From the NCBI GenBank assembly GCA_002951995.1, contig CP019797.1, positions 3,084,501-3,148,500 of the forward strand: 64,000 nt of DNA, read 5' to 3'. Position 1 is the first letter of the stretch, and each line of letters begins with the position of its first letter. The position numbers and the translations under genes are program-made. Shown piece by piece: positions 19,434 through 31,598 of the stretch. The DNA comes from Stenotrophomonas acidaminiphila (GTDB lineage Bacteria > Pseudomonadota > Gammaproteobacteria > Xanthomonadales > Xanthomonadaceae). Under the pieces are notes generated by a model. It was given only the letters and a program-made list of their open reading frames with translations, did not search any database and was not told the DNA's origin.

Positions 19434-20006
19434 ATGCGCAGCGCGGCAGGGTGGGTGGTGGGCATCGCCGCGGCGGCCGGGCTGGCCGCCGGCGCCTGGC
19501 TGAGCCGGCCCGCGCTGCCGCCGATGAACGAGCCGTCGACGCCGCCCGCGGCCACGGCGCCCGCGGCGCTCGCCCCGGGCGACCGGGTGCCGGCCTTCAC
19601 CCTGCCCGACCTGGACGGCATGCCGGTGCGGTTCCCGGACCGCTTCCTGGGCCGGCCGCTGCTGATCAACGTCTGGGCCAGCTGGTGCGCCCCCTGCATC
19701 GAGGAGATGCCGGAACTGGCGCGCTTCGCCGCCCGCCATGCCGACGACGGCCCGCAGGTGGTGGGGCTGGCACTGGACACGCATGAAGCCGTGCTCGATT
19801 TTCTCGGCAACGTGCCGGTGTATTACCCGATCGTGCTGGAGACCCCCGGCCCGGCCGACGCCAGCGTCAAACTGGGCAACCACCAGGGGCTGCTGCCCTA
19901 CAGCGTGCTGATCGACGCGCAGGGGCGCGTGGTCCGGCAGAAGCTGGGCCCGTTCAAGGCCGGTGAGATCGAGGCGTGGGCCGGGCTGGACGAAGAAGCG
20001 CGCTAA
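19434..20006 (+). CDS. TlpA/ResA-type membrane-anchored thioredoxin
   Basis: 190 residues. One N-terminal membrane helix (about 5-25) anchors a periplasmic thioredoxin-like domain with the active site WASWCAPCIEEMPE (W-C-x-x-C, about 80-95) and the cis-Pro region QGLLPYSVLID. TlpA/ResA proteins are periplasmic disulfide reductases, often serving cytochrome c maturation or protecting thiols. Only one base separates it from the dsbD stop, so it is probably translated with DsbD and may receive electrons from it. No ccm genes are nearby. Confidence 0.9.
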   Translation: MRSAAGWVVGIAAAAGLAAGAWLSRPALPPMNEPSTPPAATAPAALAPGDRVPAFTLPDLDGMPVRFPDRFLGRPLLINVWASWCAPCIEEMPELARFAARHADDGPQVVGLALDTHEAVLDFLGNVPVYYPIVLETPGPADASVKLGNHQGLLPYSVLIDAQGRVVRQKLGPFKAGEIEAWAGLDEEAR

Positions 20007-20216
20007 CCGCGGCGAACGTGACGCCAACATCCGCCAGCACGCCGCGCCCATGGCGCCCCGCGGACGCCGCGCGCATGCGTCCACACGACGCCCCGGGCAC
20101 CCGGCGGGATCCCGGGCAATTTCAAACAATCGATTAAAACGTCGTCAATTTCGCCGAACTGGACAGTATTCCCCGGTTCGCTCACACTGCCGCCCTTTCC
20201 CGCCCACCGCTGGCCC

Positions 20217-20651
20217 ATGGCAAAACTGCTGGTCCTCCACGGCCCCAACCTGAACCTGCTCGGCACGCGCGAGCCGGAGGTCTATGGGCACACCACGCTG
20301 GCCGACATCGACGCCGCGCTGGCGCGCCAGGCGCAGGCGGCGGGGCACGCGGTGGAGAGCCTGCAGTCCAACGCCGAGCATGTGCTGGTGGAGCGGGTGC
20401 AGGCCGCGCGCGGCGATGGTACCGGTTTCATCCTGATCAACCCGGCCGCCTTCACCCACACTTCGGTGGCGCTGCGCGACGCGCTGGCCGCGGTGGCCAT
20501 CCCGTTCATCGAGATCCACCTGTCCAACCCCCACGCCCGCGAGCCGTTCCGCCAGCACAGCTATTTCAGCGACAAGGCGGTCGGCGTGGTCTGCGGCTTC
20601 GGCGCGGACAGTTACCGCTACGCCATGGACGCGGCACTGCTGCGGCTGTGA
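20217..20651 (+). CDS. aroQ: 3-dehydroquinate dehydratase, type II
   Basis: 144 residues, standard for the dodecameric type II enzyme. Contains [16 protein letters not shown] at the start (with the Arg of the lid loop and the catalytic Tyr in PEVYG), [17 protein letters not shown], and [18 protein letters not shown] (catalytic His). It converts 3-dehydroquinate to 3-dehydroshikimate in the shikimate pathway. It stands 61 bp before accB in the same direction; aroQ-accB-accC is a widely conserved order. An AT-rich stretch at 20117-20150 upstream probably holds the promoter. Confidence 0.97.
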   Translation: MAKLLVLHGPNLNLLGTREPEVYGHTTLADIDAALARQAQAAGHAVESLQSNAEHVLVERVQAARGDGTGFILINPAAFTHTSVALRDALAAVAIPFIEIHLSNPHAREPFRQHSYFSDKAVGVVCGFGADSYRYAMDAALLRL

Positions 20652-20712
20652 CCCCCATTCCCGGGCGGTGGGCGCGAGCGCGCCACCGCCTACACCACCC
20701 AAGAGGCATCCT

Positions 20713-21195
20713 ATGGACCTGCGCAAAATCAAGAAGCTGATCGACCTGCTGGAAGAGTCGAACCTGGCGGAGATCGAGATCAAGGAAGGCGAGGAATCCG
20801 TGCGCCTGTCGCGCACCCCGGTCGGCGGCTACGCGCCGGCGCCGGTGATGGCCGCCCCGGCCCCGGTCGCCGCCCCGGCCGCGGCCGCGCCGATGCCGAT
20901 GAGCTCGCCGACCGAAGCGTCCACCGGCGGCACCGCCAAGCCGGGCAACGCCCTGCCGGACGGCCACGTGCAGCGCGCGCCGATGGTCGGCACCTATTAC
21001 GCGTCGCCGTCGCCGGACAAGCCGCCGTTCGTCAGCGTGGGCCAGCAGGTCAAGGCCGGCGAGACCCTGGCGATCATCGAGGCGATGAAGATGTTCAACC
21101 CGATCGAGGCCGAGGTGTCCGGCACCGTGGTCGCCATCCTCGGCGAAAGCGGCAACCCGGTGGAGTTCGACCAGCCGCTGTTCGTGATCGCCTGA
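20713..21195 (+). CDS. accB: Biotin carboxyl carrier protein of acetyl-CoA carboxylase
   Basis: 160 residues. An N-terminal helical domain ([16 protein letters not shown]) is followed by an Ala/Pro linker (about 35-75) and the biotinyl domain with [10 protein letters not shown], the lysine being residue 126; the thumb-containing [13 protein letters not shown] confirms the AccB type. The biotin swings between biotin carboxylase and the carboxyltransferase to make malonyl-CoA for fatty-acid synthesis. The start codon follows AAGAGG by a few bases. accC follows 10 bp downstream. Confidence 0.97.
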   Translation: MDLRKIKKLIDLLEESNLAEIEIKEGEESVRLSRTPVGGYAPAPVMAAPAPVAAPAAAAPMPMSSPTEASTGGTAKPGNALPDGHVQRAPMVGTYYASPSPDKPPFVSVGQQVKAGETLAIIEAMKMFNPIEAEVSGTVVAILGESGNPVEFDQPLFVIA

Positions 21196-21205
21196 GGCGC
21201 CGGCC

Positions 21206-22573
<1,368 letters not shown>

Positions 22574-22594
22574 GCGCGGTGCGTCGCGGGTGAA

Positions 22595-22624
22595 GGAAGA
22601 AGGCGGGGAAACCCGCCTTCTTCC
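22595..22624 (+). terminator. Terminator of aroQ-accBC
   Basis: Thirteen-base-pair stem (GGAAGAAGGCGGG / CCCGCCTTCTTCC) with a GAAA loop, 22 bp after the accC stop. Confidence 0.88.
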
Positions 22625-22750
22625 GTCTGCGCGGCCGCATGGGGGTGCAACGGCCCCGGGCACCACGGCACCCGTGGCCGGCAAGAGAAGGAAAACATCC
22701 GCCGCCTCGTCTAGGATGCCCGCTTCCGTTCTGCCGTCGCCGTCATCGCC

Positions 22751-23665
22751 ATGCCCTTTCTCGAACTCACCCTGCGCTGCACCGAAGCCACCCAGCCCCG
22801 CTACGAGAACGCCCTGGAGGACGTCGGCGCGCTGGCGGTGACGATGCTCGACGCCGATGCCGACACCAGCAACGAACGCGCGATCCTGGAGCCGGGCGTG
22901 GGGCAGACGCCGCTGTGGAACGAACTGGTGCTGAGCGCACTGTTCCCGGCCGATACCAACGCGCTGGCGCTGCTGGCCGCGCTGGAATCGTTCGACGCCG
23001 GGCTGGACTGGAGCAGCGCCGGCTTCCGTTCGGTCCAGGACGAGGACTGGGAACGCGCCTGGCTGGACCAGTTCCAGCCCATGCAGTTCGGCCAGCGCAC
23101 TTGGATCGTACCGTGGAACCATGAACTGCCCGAAGCGGCGCAGGCCGCCGACGCCGCGGTGGTGCGGCTGGATCCCGGCCTGGCGTTCGGCTCGGGCACC
23201 CACCCGACCACCGCGCTGTGCCTGCGCTGGCTGGACCAGCTTTCGGCCGAGGGCGAACTGGCCGGCCGCAGCGTGCTCGACTTCGGCTGCGGCTCGGGCA
23301 TCCTCGCCCTGGCCGCGCTCAAGCTCGGCGCCGCCGCCGCGGTGGGCGTGGACAACGACCCGCAGGCGCTCACCGCCACCGCCGACAACGGCGAGCGCAA
23401 CGGCGTGCACATCGCCGCGTACCTGCCCGAGGACGAGCCGGCGGCGACCTACCCGGTGGTGGTCGCCAACATCCTGGCCTCGGCGCTGGACGCGCTGGCC
23501 GAACGGCTGGCGGCGCGGGTGGCGCCCGGCGGGCGCATCGCCCTGTCCGGCATCCTGCATGGCCAGGAAGGCGAACTGCTGGAACGCTACGCGCCGTGGT
23601 TCGTGCAGCTGGAAGCCGTGCAGGACGGCGACTGGATGCGCATTACCGGCGTGCGCCGTGCTTGA
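22751..23665 (+). CDS. prmA: Ribosomal protein L11 methyltransferase
   Basis: 304 residues. The N-terminal L11-binding domain ([10 protein letters not shown]...) is followed by [15 protein letters not shown], the signature [14 protein letters not shown] (about 140), the SAM-binding [14 protein letters not shown] (about 178-190) and [10 protein letters not shown]. It trimethylates lysines and the N-terminus of L11. The cluster accBC-prmA-DUF3426-fis-purH is conserved in xanthomonads. The next gene starts 29 bp downstream. Confidence 0.96.
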   Translation: MPFLELTLRCTEATQPRYENALEDVGALAVTMLDADADTSNERAILEPGVGQTPLWNELVLSALFPADTNALALLAALESFDAGLDWSSAGFRSVQDEDWERAWLDQFQPMQFGQRTWIVPWNHELPEAAQAADAAVVRLDPGLAFGSGTHPTTALCLRWLDQLSAEGELAGRSVLDFGCGSGILALAALKLGAAAAVGVDNDPQALTATADNGERNGVHIAAYLPEDEPAATYPVVVANILASALDALAERLAARVAPGGRIALSGILHGQEGELLERYAPWFVQLEAVQDGDWMRITGVRRA

Positions 23666-23694
23666 ATGAACGCAGCGTCCGCGACCGACCTGCC

Positions 23695-24444
23695 ATGAGC
23701 GAAGAAACCCCGCCGCCCCGTCCTTCGCTGGCCACGCTCCTGCGGAGCGGGGCCACACCGCCGCCGGACACCCCGCCCGCCCGCGACGGCGACGTCGATG
23801 GCGGCGGCGATGCGCCGCAGCCGGTACCGCCCGCGGACGGGGCCGCCGACGGCGAAGCGCCGGCCCTGGGCGACGCCGCCGCGGACAGCGCGCAGGACGG
23901 CGACGGCCCGGCGCAGGAAAGCGGCAGCGCGCCGAGCTTCCTGCAGCGCTCCCCGGTGGCAACCGCCAGTGGCCGCCGCGCACCGCGCTGGCAGTGGCTG
24001 CTGCTGGCCGCGCTGGCCCTGCTGCTCGCCGTCCAGGTGGTGATCGCCGACCGCGCCACGCTGGCCGCGCGTCCCGGCTGGCGCCCGGTCGTGGCCGGCC
24101 TGTGCGCGGTGCTGCGCTGCAGCCTGCCGCCGTGGCACCAGCCCACGGCCTACACCATGCTGCAGCGCGAAGTGCGGCCGCTGCCCGGGCGCCCGGGCGT
24201 GCTGCAGGTACAGGCCAGCTTCCGCAACGACGCGCGCTGGGCGCAGGCCTGGCCGGCATTGTCGTTGTCGCTGTCCGACGCCGACGGCCGGGTGATCGGG
24301 CGCCGCCTGCTGCAGCCGCGCGACTATCTGGGCAGCGCGCACGACCCCGCGCAGCGGCTGGAACCGGGACAGAGCGCACAGATCGCGTTCCTGCTGCGCG
24401 AGCCGTCGGCGGCCACGGTGGCCTACGCGTTCGAGTTCCGCTGA
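23695..24444 (+). CDS. DUF3426 membrane protein
   Basis: 249 residues. A long acidic, Pro/Ala/Asp-rich N-terminal half (1-85) leads to one transmembrane helix (WQWLLLAALALLLAVQVVI, about 100-118) and a periplasmic DUF3426 domain with the patterns CAVLRCSLPPW and PGVLQVQASFRNDARWAQAWP. Many relatives begin with an MJ0042-type zinc ribbon; none is present here, as the N-terminal half lacks Cys. Function is unknown. It sits between prmA and fis in the conserved cluster. ATG 23695 is the first start in frame after the prmA stop. Confidence 0.82.
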   Translation: MSEETPPPRPSLATLLRSGATPPPDTPPARDGDVDGGGDAPQPVPPADGAADGEAPALGDAAADSAQDGDGPAQESGSAPSFLQRSPVATASGRRAPRWQWLLLAALALLLAVQVVIADRATLAARPGWRPVVAGLCAVLRCSLPPWHQPTAYTMLQREVRPLPGRPGVLQVQASFRNDARWAQAWPALSLSLSDADGRVIGRRLLQPRDYLGSAHDPAQRLEPGQSAQIAFLLREPSAATVAYAFEFR

Positions 24445-24484
24445 CCCGGCGCCCGACATGGCGGCCCCCTCGTTCACGCGCTAG

Positions 24485-24814
<330 letters not shown>

Positions 24815-25126
24815 GCGGCGCCATCGCTGCGCGCTGGCGCCGCACGGTCTGCAGTACAAACCGCGGGCCCCGTCTTTCGCCCTGCATACCCCGCGCCTTC
24901 GGCGCGCCCCCTGACCCAGGGGGCTTTGCTCCGGATATATCCCCCACTGCCTGCGGTGGGTGCCGAGCGTTGGACGGCACGTCATCGACAGCACCTGTCG
25001 GACAAGCCGGTGCTGCGCACCACCCCGAACCGGCAACCGGCAGTACCGGTCGTCACCGCTGCAACCGGACCGGCACGCTGCGCGCGGCTACAATACGGGC
25101 CCGCTTCCGCTTCCCTCCCCACCCCC
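24815..25126. other. Non-coding interval between fis and purH
   Basis: 312 bp with no credible gene. It holds a hairpin directly after the fis stop (GCGGCGCCA 24815-24823 with TGGCGCCGC 24835-24843, no U-tract), a second short hairpin near 24940-24960 (CCCACTGCCTGCGGTGGG), and a -10-like TACAAT at 25089-25094 that probably begins the purH transcript. Confidence 0.6.
25089..25094 (+). promoter_or_regulatory. -10 element of purH
   Basis: TACAAT, 33 bp before the purH ATG, in the GGCTACAATACGGG setting seen before other genes here. No clear -35 hexamer at 16-18 bp. Confidence 0.5.
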
Positions 25127-26710
25127 ATGTCCGCTGATCTGCTGCCCGTGCGCCGGGCCCTGCTGTCCGTTTCCGACAAGACCGGCCTGGTCGAACTGGC
25201 CCGCGCGCTGGCCGCGCACGGCGTTGAACTGTTGTCCACCGGCGGCACCGCCAAGGCGATCCGCGAGGCCGGCCTGCCGGTCAAGGACGTGTCCGACGTG
25301 ACCGGCTTCCCGGAGATGATGGACGGCCGGGTCAAGACCCTGCACCCGATGGTGCACGGCGGCCTGCTCGGCCGCGCCGGCACCGACGATGCGGTGATGG
25401 CCGAACACGGCATCGCGCCGATCGACCTGCTGGTGCTGAACCTGTACCCGTTCGAGTCGGTCACCGCCAGGGCCGACTGCACGCTCGCCGACGCGGTGGA
25501 GAACATCGACATCGGCGGCCCGGCCATGCTGCGCAGCGCCGCCAAGAACTTCGCCCGCGTCGCCGTGGCCACCAGCCCGGACCAGTACGCCGCGCTGCTG
25601 GCCGAACTGGACGCCAACGGCGGCCAGCTGTCGGCGGCCAGGCGTTTCCAGCTGTCGGTGGCCGCGTTCAACCGCGTCGCCCAGTACGACGCGGCGATCA
25701 GCAACTACCTGTCGGCGATCAGCGACACCGCCGCCGCGGTGCCGGTGCGCGAGGAATACCCGGCGCAGATGAACTCCACCTTCGTCAAGGTGATGGACCT
25801 GCGCTACGGCGAGAACCCGCACCAGAGCGGCGTGTTCTACCGCGACCTGTACCCGGTGCCGGGCACCCTGGCCACGTTCGTGCAGCTGCAGGGCAAGGAG
25901 CTGAGCTACAACAACCTGGCCGACGCCGATGCCGCGTGGGAATGCGTGCGCCAGTTCGAGCTGCCGGCCTGCGTCATCGTCAAGCATGCCAACCCGTGCG
26001 GCGTGGCGGTGGCCGCCGATGTCGGCGCCGCCTACGAGATGGCCTACAACACCGACCCGACCAGCGCGTTCGGCGGCATCCTGGCGTTCAACCGCACGCT
26101 GGACGCGGCCACCGCCAAGACCATCCTCGACCGCCAGTTCGTCGAAGTGCTGATCGCCCCGGACTACGAGCCGGCCGCGCTGGAGTACGCCACCAAGAAG
26201 GCCAACGTGCGGGTGCTGCGCATCCCGGCCGGCGACGCGCGCAACAACTACGACACCAAGCGTATTGGTTCTGGCCTGCTGATCCAGAGCGCCGACAACC
26301 GCGGCATGAGCGCCGACGAGCTGAAGACGGTGACCCGGCGCGCGCCGACCGCGGCCGAGCTGCGCGACCTGCTGTTCGCCTGGCGCGTGGCCAAGTACGT
26401 CAAGTCCAACGCCATCGTCTATGCCAGGGACGAGCGCACCATCGGCGTCGGCGCCGGGCAGATGAGCCGGGTGTACTCGGCGCGCATCGCCGGCATCAAG
26501 GCCGCCGATGCCGGGCTGGTGGTGCCGGGCTCGGTGATGGCCTCCGATGCGTTCTTCCCGTTCCGCGACGGCCTGGACGCCGCCGCCGAAGCGGGCATCA
26601 CCGCGGTGATCCAGCCGGGTGGCTCGATGCGTGATGCCGAAGTGATCGCCGCGGCCGACGAACATGGCATCGCCATGGTGTTCACCGGCGTGCGCCACTT
26701 CCGCCACTGA
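25127..26710 (+). CDS. purH: Bifunctional AICAR formyltransferase / IMP cyclohydrolase
   Basis: 527 residues, normal for PurH. The N-terminal IMP cyclohydrolase half shows [30 protein letters not shown] and DGRVKTLHP; the C-terminal formyltransferase half shows [25 protein letters not shown] (catalytic Lys-His), [10 protein letters not shown] and [11 protein letters not shown]. It performs the last two steps of IMP synthesis. The start is ATG 25127. purD lies 1.3 kb downstream, separated by two lipoprotein genes. Confidence 0.97.
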   Translation: MSADLLPVRRALLSVSDKTGLVELARALAAHGVELLSTGGTAKAIREAGLPVKDVSDVTGFPEMMDGRVKTLHPMVHGGLLGRAGTDDAVMAEHGIAPIDLLVLNLYPFESVTARADCTLADAVENIDIGGPAMLRSAAKNFARVAVATSPDQYAALLAELDANGGQLSAARRFQLSVAAFNRVAQYDAAISNYLSAISDTAAAVPVREEYPAQMNSTFVKVMDLRYGENPHQSGVFYRDLYPVPGTLATFVQLQGKELSYNNLADADAAWECVRQFELPACVIVKHANPCGVAVAADVGAAYEMAYNTDPTSAFGGILAFNRTLDAATAKTILDRQFVEVLIAPDYEPAALEYATKKANVRVLRIPAGDARNNYDTKRIGSGLLIQSADNRGMSADELKTVTRRAPTAAELRDLLFAWRVAKYVKSNAIVYARDERTIGVGAGQMSRVYSARIAGIKAADAGLVVPGSVMASDAFFPFRDGLDAAAEAGITAVIQPGGSMRDAEVIAAADEHGIAMVFTGVRHFRH

Positions 26711-26720
26711 GGCCGCAGGC

Positions 26721-27542
26721 ATGGCGGCGGGCATGATCCGGACGCTGGCGGTACTGCTCGCCGCGCTCGTGCTGGCGTCGTGCCGGCAGGATGCGGCCAC
26801 CCAGGACGGCGGCACGGCGCAGGCGCCGGACGGCGATGCGGCCGTGCTGGCGCTGCTCAAGGCGCGTTACGGCGCGCCGGCGCGGCTCAAGGGCCCGTGG
26901 ACGCAACGCCTCGACGACCCGCAGCTGGACCCCGCGCGCCAGGTCCAGCGCGCGCTGTGCGCCGACCGCGGCATCACCCTTGCGGGCGGCCGCTATCGCA
27001 TGCTGGCGGTCTGCACCCGCTATGCCGACGCGACCCCCGTGGAACTGGGCGTCAGCGACTTCATCGTGCTGCGCGAGGCCGCCGATGGCAGCGTGGGCAT
27101 CGCCGCCGAGCTGCCGGGCCGGGCCAGCGGCAGCGGCGGCCAACCGGGCGCGATCAGCATCCTGCAGGTCGGTGCCGGTGCCTGGGCCTACCAGATCGAC
27201 GAAGAGCGGGTGGTGGTGGGCGCGCGGATGCGCGACCGCAGCTGGCTGGTGTTCGACGGCGGCGACACGGTGGCCGAAGCGGGCTGGCTGCGTGCCCACC
27301 TGGACGACCAGAATGCGATCGACTGCGTCACCACCGGCAGCTGCCGGCCCGGGACGCTGGACCTGGATTTCGACGCCCGTCCGGACGACAGCGAGCCCGG
27401 GCTGCGCTACTGGCCGTTGCGCGTGCACGAGGCCGGCAACGGCTGCACCGGCACGGTGGATGCGCTGCATTCCATTGCCTACGATCCGGCGCAATCGCGC
27501 TACCTGGTCCCGGCGCGCATGCAGCTGGAGGGTTGCGGCTGA
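26721..27542 (+). CDS. Lipoprotein of unknown function
   Basis: About 273 residues (an ATG at 26733 would remove four). Signal peptide [17 protein letters not shown] with a lipobox, so it should be a lipoprotein. The mature part has four to six cysteines ([34 protein letters not shown]), suggesting disulfides, and no recognised domain. It starts 11 bp after the purH stop and overlaps the next gene by one base (TGATG). Together they form a two-lipoprotein insert inside the purH-purD pair, perhaps assembling in the same complex. No function can be inferred. Confidence 0.68.
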   Translation: MAAGMIRTLAVLLAALVLASCRQDAATQDGGTAQAPDGDAAVLALLKARYGAPARLKGPWTQRLDDPQLDPARQVQRALCADRGITLAGGRYRMLAVCTRYADATPVELGVSDFIVLREAADGSVGIAAELPGRASGSGGQPGAISILQVGAGAWAYQIDEERVVVGARMRDRSWLVFDGGDTVAEAGWLRAHLDDQNAIDCVTTGSCRPGTLDLDFDARPDDSEPGLRYWPLRVHEAGNGCTGTVDALHSIAYDPAQSRYLVPARMQLEGCG

Positions 27543-27949
27543 TGCGCTGGCGCCTGCCCCTGTTCCTGGCCGCCTGCCTGGCGGCGGCCACCGGGTGCGG
27601 CAACCACGCGCTCGACCAGGCGCAGCGCGCGGCCCTGCAGGAGATCGGCGCGCAGCTTCCGCGTCCCTATCGCGACGGGCTGGTGGTCGAATCGGTGCAC
27701 CGCGACGGCGACGAGCTGGTGCTGGTGATCCGTTCGGCGGAGATCACCGTGGCCATGGCCAAGGCCAGGCCCGCCGTGTTCGACGCGCTGCGCGACGACG
27801 AGCAGGCCGCGATGCAGGCACTGTGCGCCGATCCGCTGTTCGCCCCGCTGCATGCCGCCGGCGGCGGCGTGCGCCGGCACTTCGTCGATGCCGACGGGGC
27901 GGTGTTCTTCGACGCCACGCTGAAAGCCTCCGATTGCCTTTCCCCTTGA
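27542..27949 (+). CDS. Small lipoprotein of unknown function
   Basis: 135 residues. Signal peptide [15 protein letters not shown] with a lipobox Cys at about 19. The mature part ([21 protein letters not shown], later [15 protein letters not shown]) is a small mixed alpha/beta domain with two further Cys, and resembles the generic pattern of bacterial proteins sensing or blocking in the periplasm, but I cannot assign a family. It is translationally coupled to the preceding lipoprotein by a one-base overlap, and purD begins 22 bp downstream, so purH, both lipoproteins and purD may be one transcript. Confidence 0.68.
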   Translation: MRWRLPLFLAACLAAATGCGNHALDQAQRAALQEIGAQLPRPYRDGLVVESVHRDGDELVLVIRSAEITVAMAKARPAVFDALRDDEQAAMQALCADPLFAPLHAAGGGVRRHFVDADGAVFFDATLKASDCLSP

Positions 27950-27971
27950 ATGCCCCTACAGGAACTGCCCC

Positions 27972-29257
27972 ATGAAAATCCTCGTCATCGGCGCCGGCGG
28001 CCGCGAACATGCGCTGGCCTGGAAGCTGGCCCGGTCCGCGCGCGTGAGCGAAGTGATCGTCGCCCCGGGCAATGCCGGTACCGCGACCGAAGCCAAGTGC
28101 CGCAACGTGGCGGTCAAGGTCACCGACATCGCCGGCCTGCTCAAGTTGGCGCAGGACGAGGCCGTCGGCTTGACCGTGGTGGGCCCGGAAGTGCCGCTGG
28201 TGGCGGGGTGGTGGATACCTTCCGCGCGGCGGGGCTGCGCATCTTCGGGCCGACCGCCGCCGCCGCGCAGCTGGAAGGCAGCAAGGCCTTCGCCAAGGAT
28301 TTCCTGGCCCGCCACGGCATCCCCACCGCGTTCTACGCGGTGCACACCGAGGTCGATGCGGCACTGGCCTACCTGCGCGAGAAGGGCGCGCCGATCGTGA
28401 TCAAGGCCGACGGCCTGGCCGCCGGCAAGGGCGTGATCGTGGCGATGACGCTGGACGAAGCCGAGGCCGCGGTGCGCGACATGCTCAGCGGCAACGCCTT
28501 CGGCGATGCCGGCGCGCGGGTGGTGATCGAGGAATTCCTGGAGGGCGAGGAAGCCAGCTTCATTTCCATGGTCGATGGCCGCGTCGCGCTGCCGATGGCC
28601 ACCAGCCAGGACCACAAGCGCGTGGGCGACGGCGACACCGGCCCCAACACCGGCGGCATGGGCGCGTACTCGCCGGCGCCGGTGGTGACGCCGCAGGTGC
28701 ACGCCCGGGTCATGCGCGAAGTGGTCGAGCCGACCGTGGCCGGCATGATCGCCGACGGCGTGCCGTTCACCGGCTTCCTGTACGCGGGGCTGATGATCGA
28801 CGCCACGGGCGCACCGAAGGTGATCGAGTTCAACGTGCGCTTCGGCGACCCGGAAACCCAGCCGGTGATGCTGCGCCTGCAGTCGGACCTGGTCGACCTG
28901 CTCGAAGCGGCCATCGACGGCGCACTGGCGGGCGTGGACGCTCAATGGGATCCGCGCCCGTCGCTGGGCGTGGTGATGGCGGCAAAGCCGTACCCGGACG
29001 CGCCGATCACCGGCGATGTGATCAGCGGCCTGGATGACGTACCGGCCAGCGCCAAGGTGTTCCATGCCGGCACCGCGCTGGACGCCGACGGCAACGTGGT
29101 CAGCGCCGGTGGCCGCGTGCTGTGCGTGGCTGCGCTGGGCGACAGCGTCGGCGACGCGCAGGCCCATGCCTACGCCGGCGTGGCGAAGATCCACTGGGCC
29201 AACGAATTCCACCGCAACGACATCGGCTGGCGCGCGATCGCACGCGAGCAGCAGTAA
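27972..29257 (+). CDS. purD: Phosphoribosylamine-glycine ligase, frameshifted in this assembly
   Basis: The N-terminus [20 protein letters not shown] and [11 protein letters not shown] read in one frame; [14 protein letters not shown] onward reads in the next and runs to TAA 29255-29257. The break falls in the G run 28205-28208; five G instead of four restores a 428-residue protein (E. coli has 429). ATP-grasp features are intact: [37 protein letters not shown] and [13 protein letters not shown]. The enzyme makes glycinamide ribonucleotide, the second step of purine synthesis. A strong terminator follows. Confidence 0.93.
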
Positions 29258-29281
29258 ACCACCGGGGTGGCGGAAGATGAG

Positions 29282-29307
29282 AAGGGCGGCCCCGGGGCCG
29301 CCCTTTT
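29282..29307 (+). terminator. purD terminator
   Basis: AAGGGCGGCCCC / GGGGCCGCCCTT stem followed by TTCGTTG, 25 bp after the purD stop. Confidence 0.85.
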
Positions 29308-29390
29308 CGTTGTCTCCCTCTGCCGGCGGGATGGAACACGGCCCATGGCGGCGAGAGGCGCAAGGCGCAGAGCTGCCGCTGTCGCTTCCT

Positions 29391-30386
<996 letters not shown>

Positions 30387-30462
30387 GGCAATGCTCCAGA
30401 ACGGGGGACGCCACTGTAGGGCGCGGGAACCCGGCGATAAATCGGGGTAATCTGCAACATCA

Positions 30463-31383
30463 ATGAAGCAGCACTTCACAATAGCCCCCTCCCTGCTGCC
30501 GGCGCTGGCGGCCTTCGCCTGCGTCGCCCGCCACGCCAGCTTCAGCCAGGCGGCGATCGAACTGGGCATGTCGGCGTCGGCGGCGTCGCAGTCGGTGCGC
30601 ACCCTGGAGCGGCGGCTGGGCGTGCGCCTGCTGCACCGGACCACGCGCCGGGTCGGCCTGACCGAGCCGGGCGAGCGCCTGCTGCGCGAGGCCGCACCGG
30701 CGCTGGCGCGCATCGGCGGCGCGCTGCAGGCACTGGAGGAAAGCCGCGACGTGCCCGCCGGGCGCCTGCGCATCACCGCGCCGCGGATCGTGGTCGAACA
30801 GATGCTGCTGCCGCACCTGCCGGCGTTCTCCATGCGCTTTCCGCATGTCGAGGTGGAGCTGGCGGTGCAGGCGGCGCTGACCGACCTGGTGGCCGAAGGT
30901 TTCGATGCCGGCATCCGCCTGGGCGAATCGCTGGCCGATGGCATGGTGGCGGTGCCGCTGGGCCCGCCGCAGCGCCTGGTGGTCGTGGCCGCGCCGGACT
31001 ACCTGCGCCGGCACCGGCCACCAGACACGCCGCAGGCGCTGGCCGCGCATGCCTGCATCCGCTACCGGCGCAGCGACGGCCGGCTGATGCCGTGGGAGTT
31101 CAGCCGCGACGGGCACGATTTCAGCGTCGAGGTCGGCGGCGGGCCGATCTTCAACGACAGCGGGCTGGGCCGGCGCATGGCCATCGCCGGCCTCGGCCTG
31201 GCGCAGGTGTTCGAAGCGGCCGCGGCCGAGGACCTGGCCGCCGGCCGCCTGCAGCGCCTGCTCGATGCGTGGCAGCCGCCGTTCCCCGGCTTCCACCTGT
31301 ACTACCCGTCGCGCGAGCAGCTCGCGCCCAAGCTGCGGGTGTTCGTGGATTTCATGCGCGACGCCAACGCTCCGCCCCGGTAG
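30463..31383 (+). CDS. LysR-type transcriptional regulator
   Basis: 306 residues. The N-terminal winged helix ([35 protein letters not shown]; helix-turn-helix about 20-50) and [26 protein letters not shown] are typical, followed by the LysR substrate domain starting at [11 protein letters not shown] (about 95). The sequence [17 protein letters not shown] marks the subgroup of the YafC/DmlR kind that often regulates a divergent oxidoreductase. It is divergent from the aldo/keto reductase gene, its likely target. Its stop codon TAG lies within a GTAG palindrome. Confidence 0.93.
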   Translation: MKQHFTIAPSLLPALAAFACVARHASFSQAAIELGMSASAASQSVRTLERRLGVRLLHRTTRRVGLTEPGERLLREAAPALARIGGALQALEESRDVPAGRLRITAPRIVVEQMLLPHLPAFSMRFPHVEVELAVQAALTDLVAEGFDAGIRLGESLADGMVAVPLGPPQRLVVVAAPDYLRRHRPPDTPQALAAHACIRYRRSDGRLMPWEFSRDGHDFSVEVGGGPIFNDSGLGRRMAIAGLGLAQVFEAAAAEDLAAGRLQRLLDAWQPPFPGFHLYYPSREQLAPKLRVFVDFMRDANAPPR

Positions 31384-31400
31384 AGCAGCGCCTGCTCCAC
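31380..31400 (+). repeat. GTAG palindrome at the end of the LysR gene
   Basis: GTAGAGCAGCGCCTGCTC: GTAG followed by a GAGCAG-CGC-CTGCTC hairpin, the layout of SMAG/REP elements but with a different stem from the array at 5 kb. The TAG of GTAG is the stop codon of the LysR gene. Confidence 0.6.
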
Positions 31401-31598
31401 TGACGTCTTGCACCGATGCTCCGCAGGAGCGCGCTGCCGTGCGCGACGAAGCACCCACGGCAAGGCCCAACCGCGCACGGCAGTGCATGCCTGCGGGGCA
31501 GCTGCTTCGCACCAACGGCCTTGCCCCATTGCCTTGCCGCTTTCATTCGCGCACGGCAAGCTGGGCCATCCCCACGCTTGGCGACCCACCGCACCGGC

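Noticed and set aside
24815..24843. Terminator after fis
   Set aside because: The GC hairpin has no U-tract; kept only as a note in the intergenic entry.
28205..28211. Programmed ribosomal frameshifting in purD or similar genes
   Set aside because: No slippery heptamer with downstream pseudoknot and no family precedent; the same defect recurs in unrelated genes.
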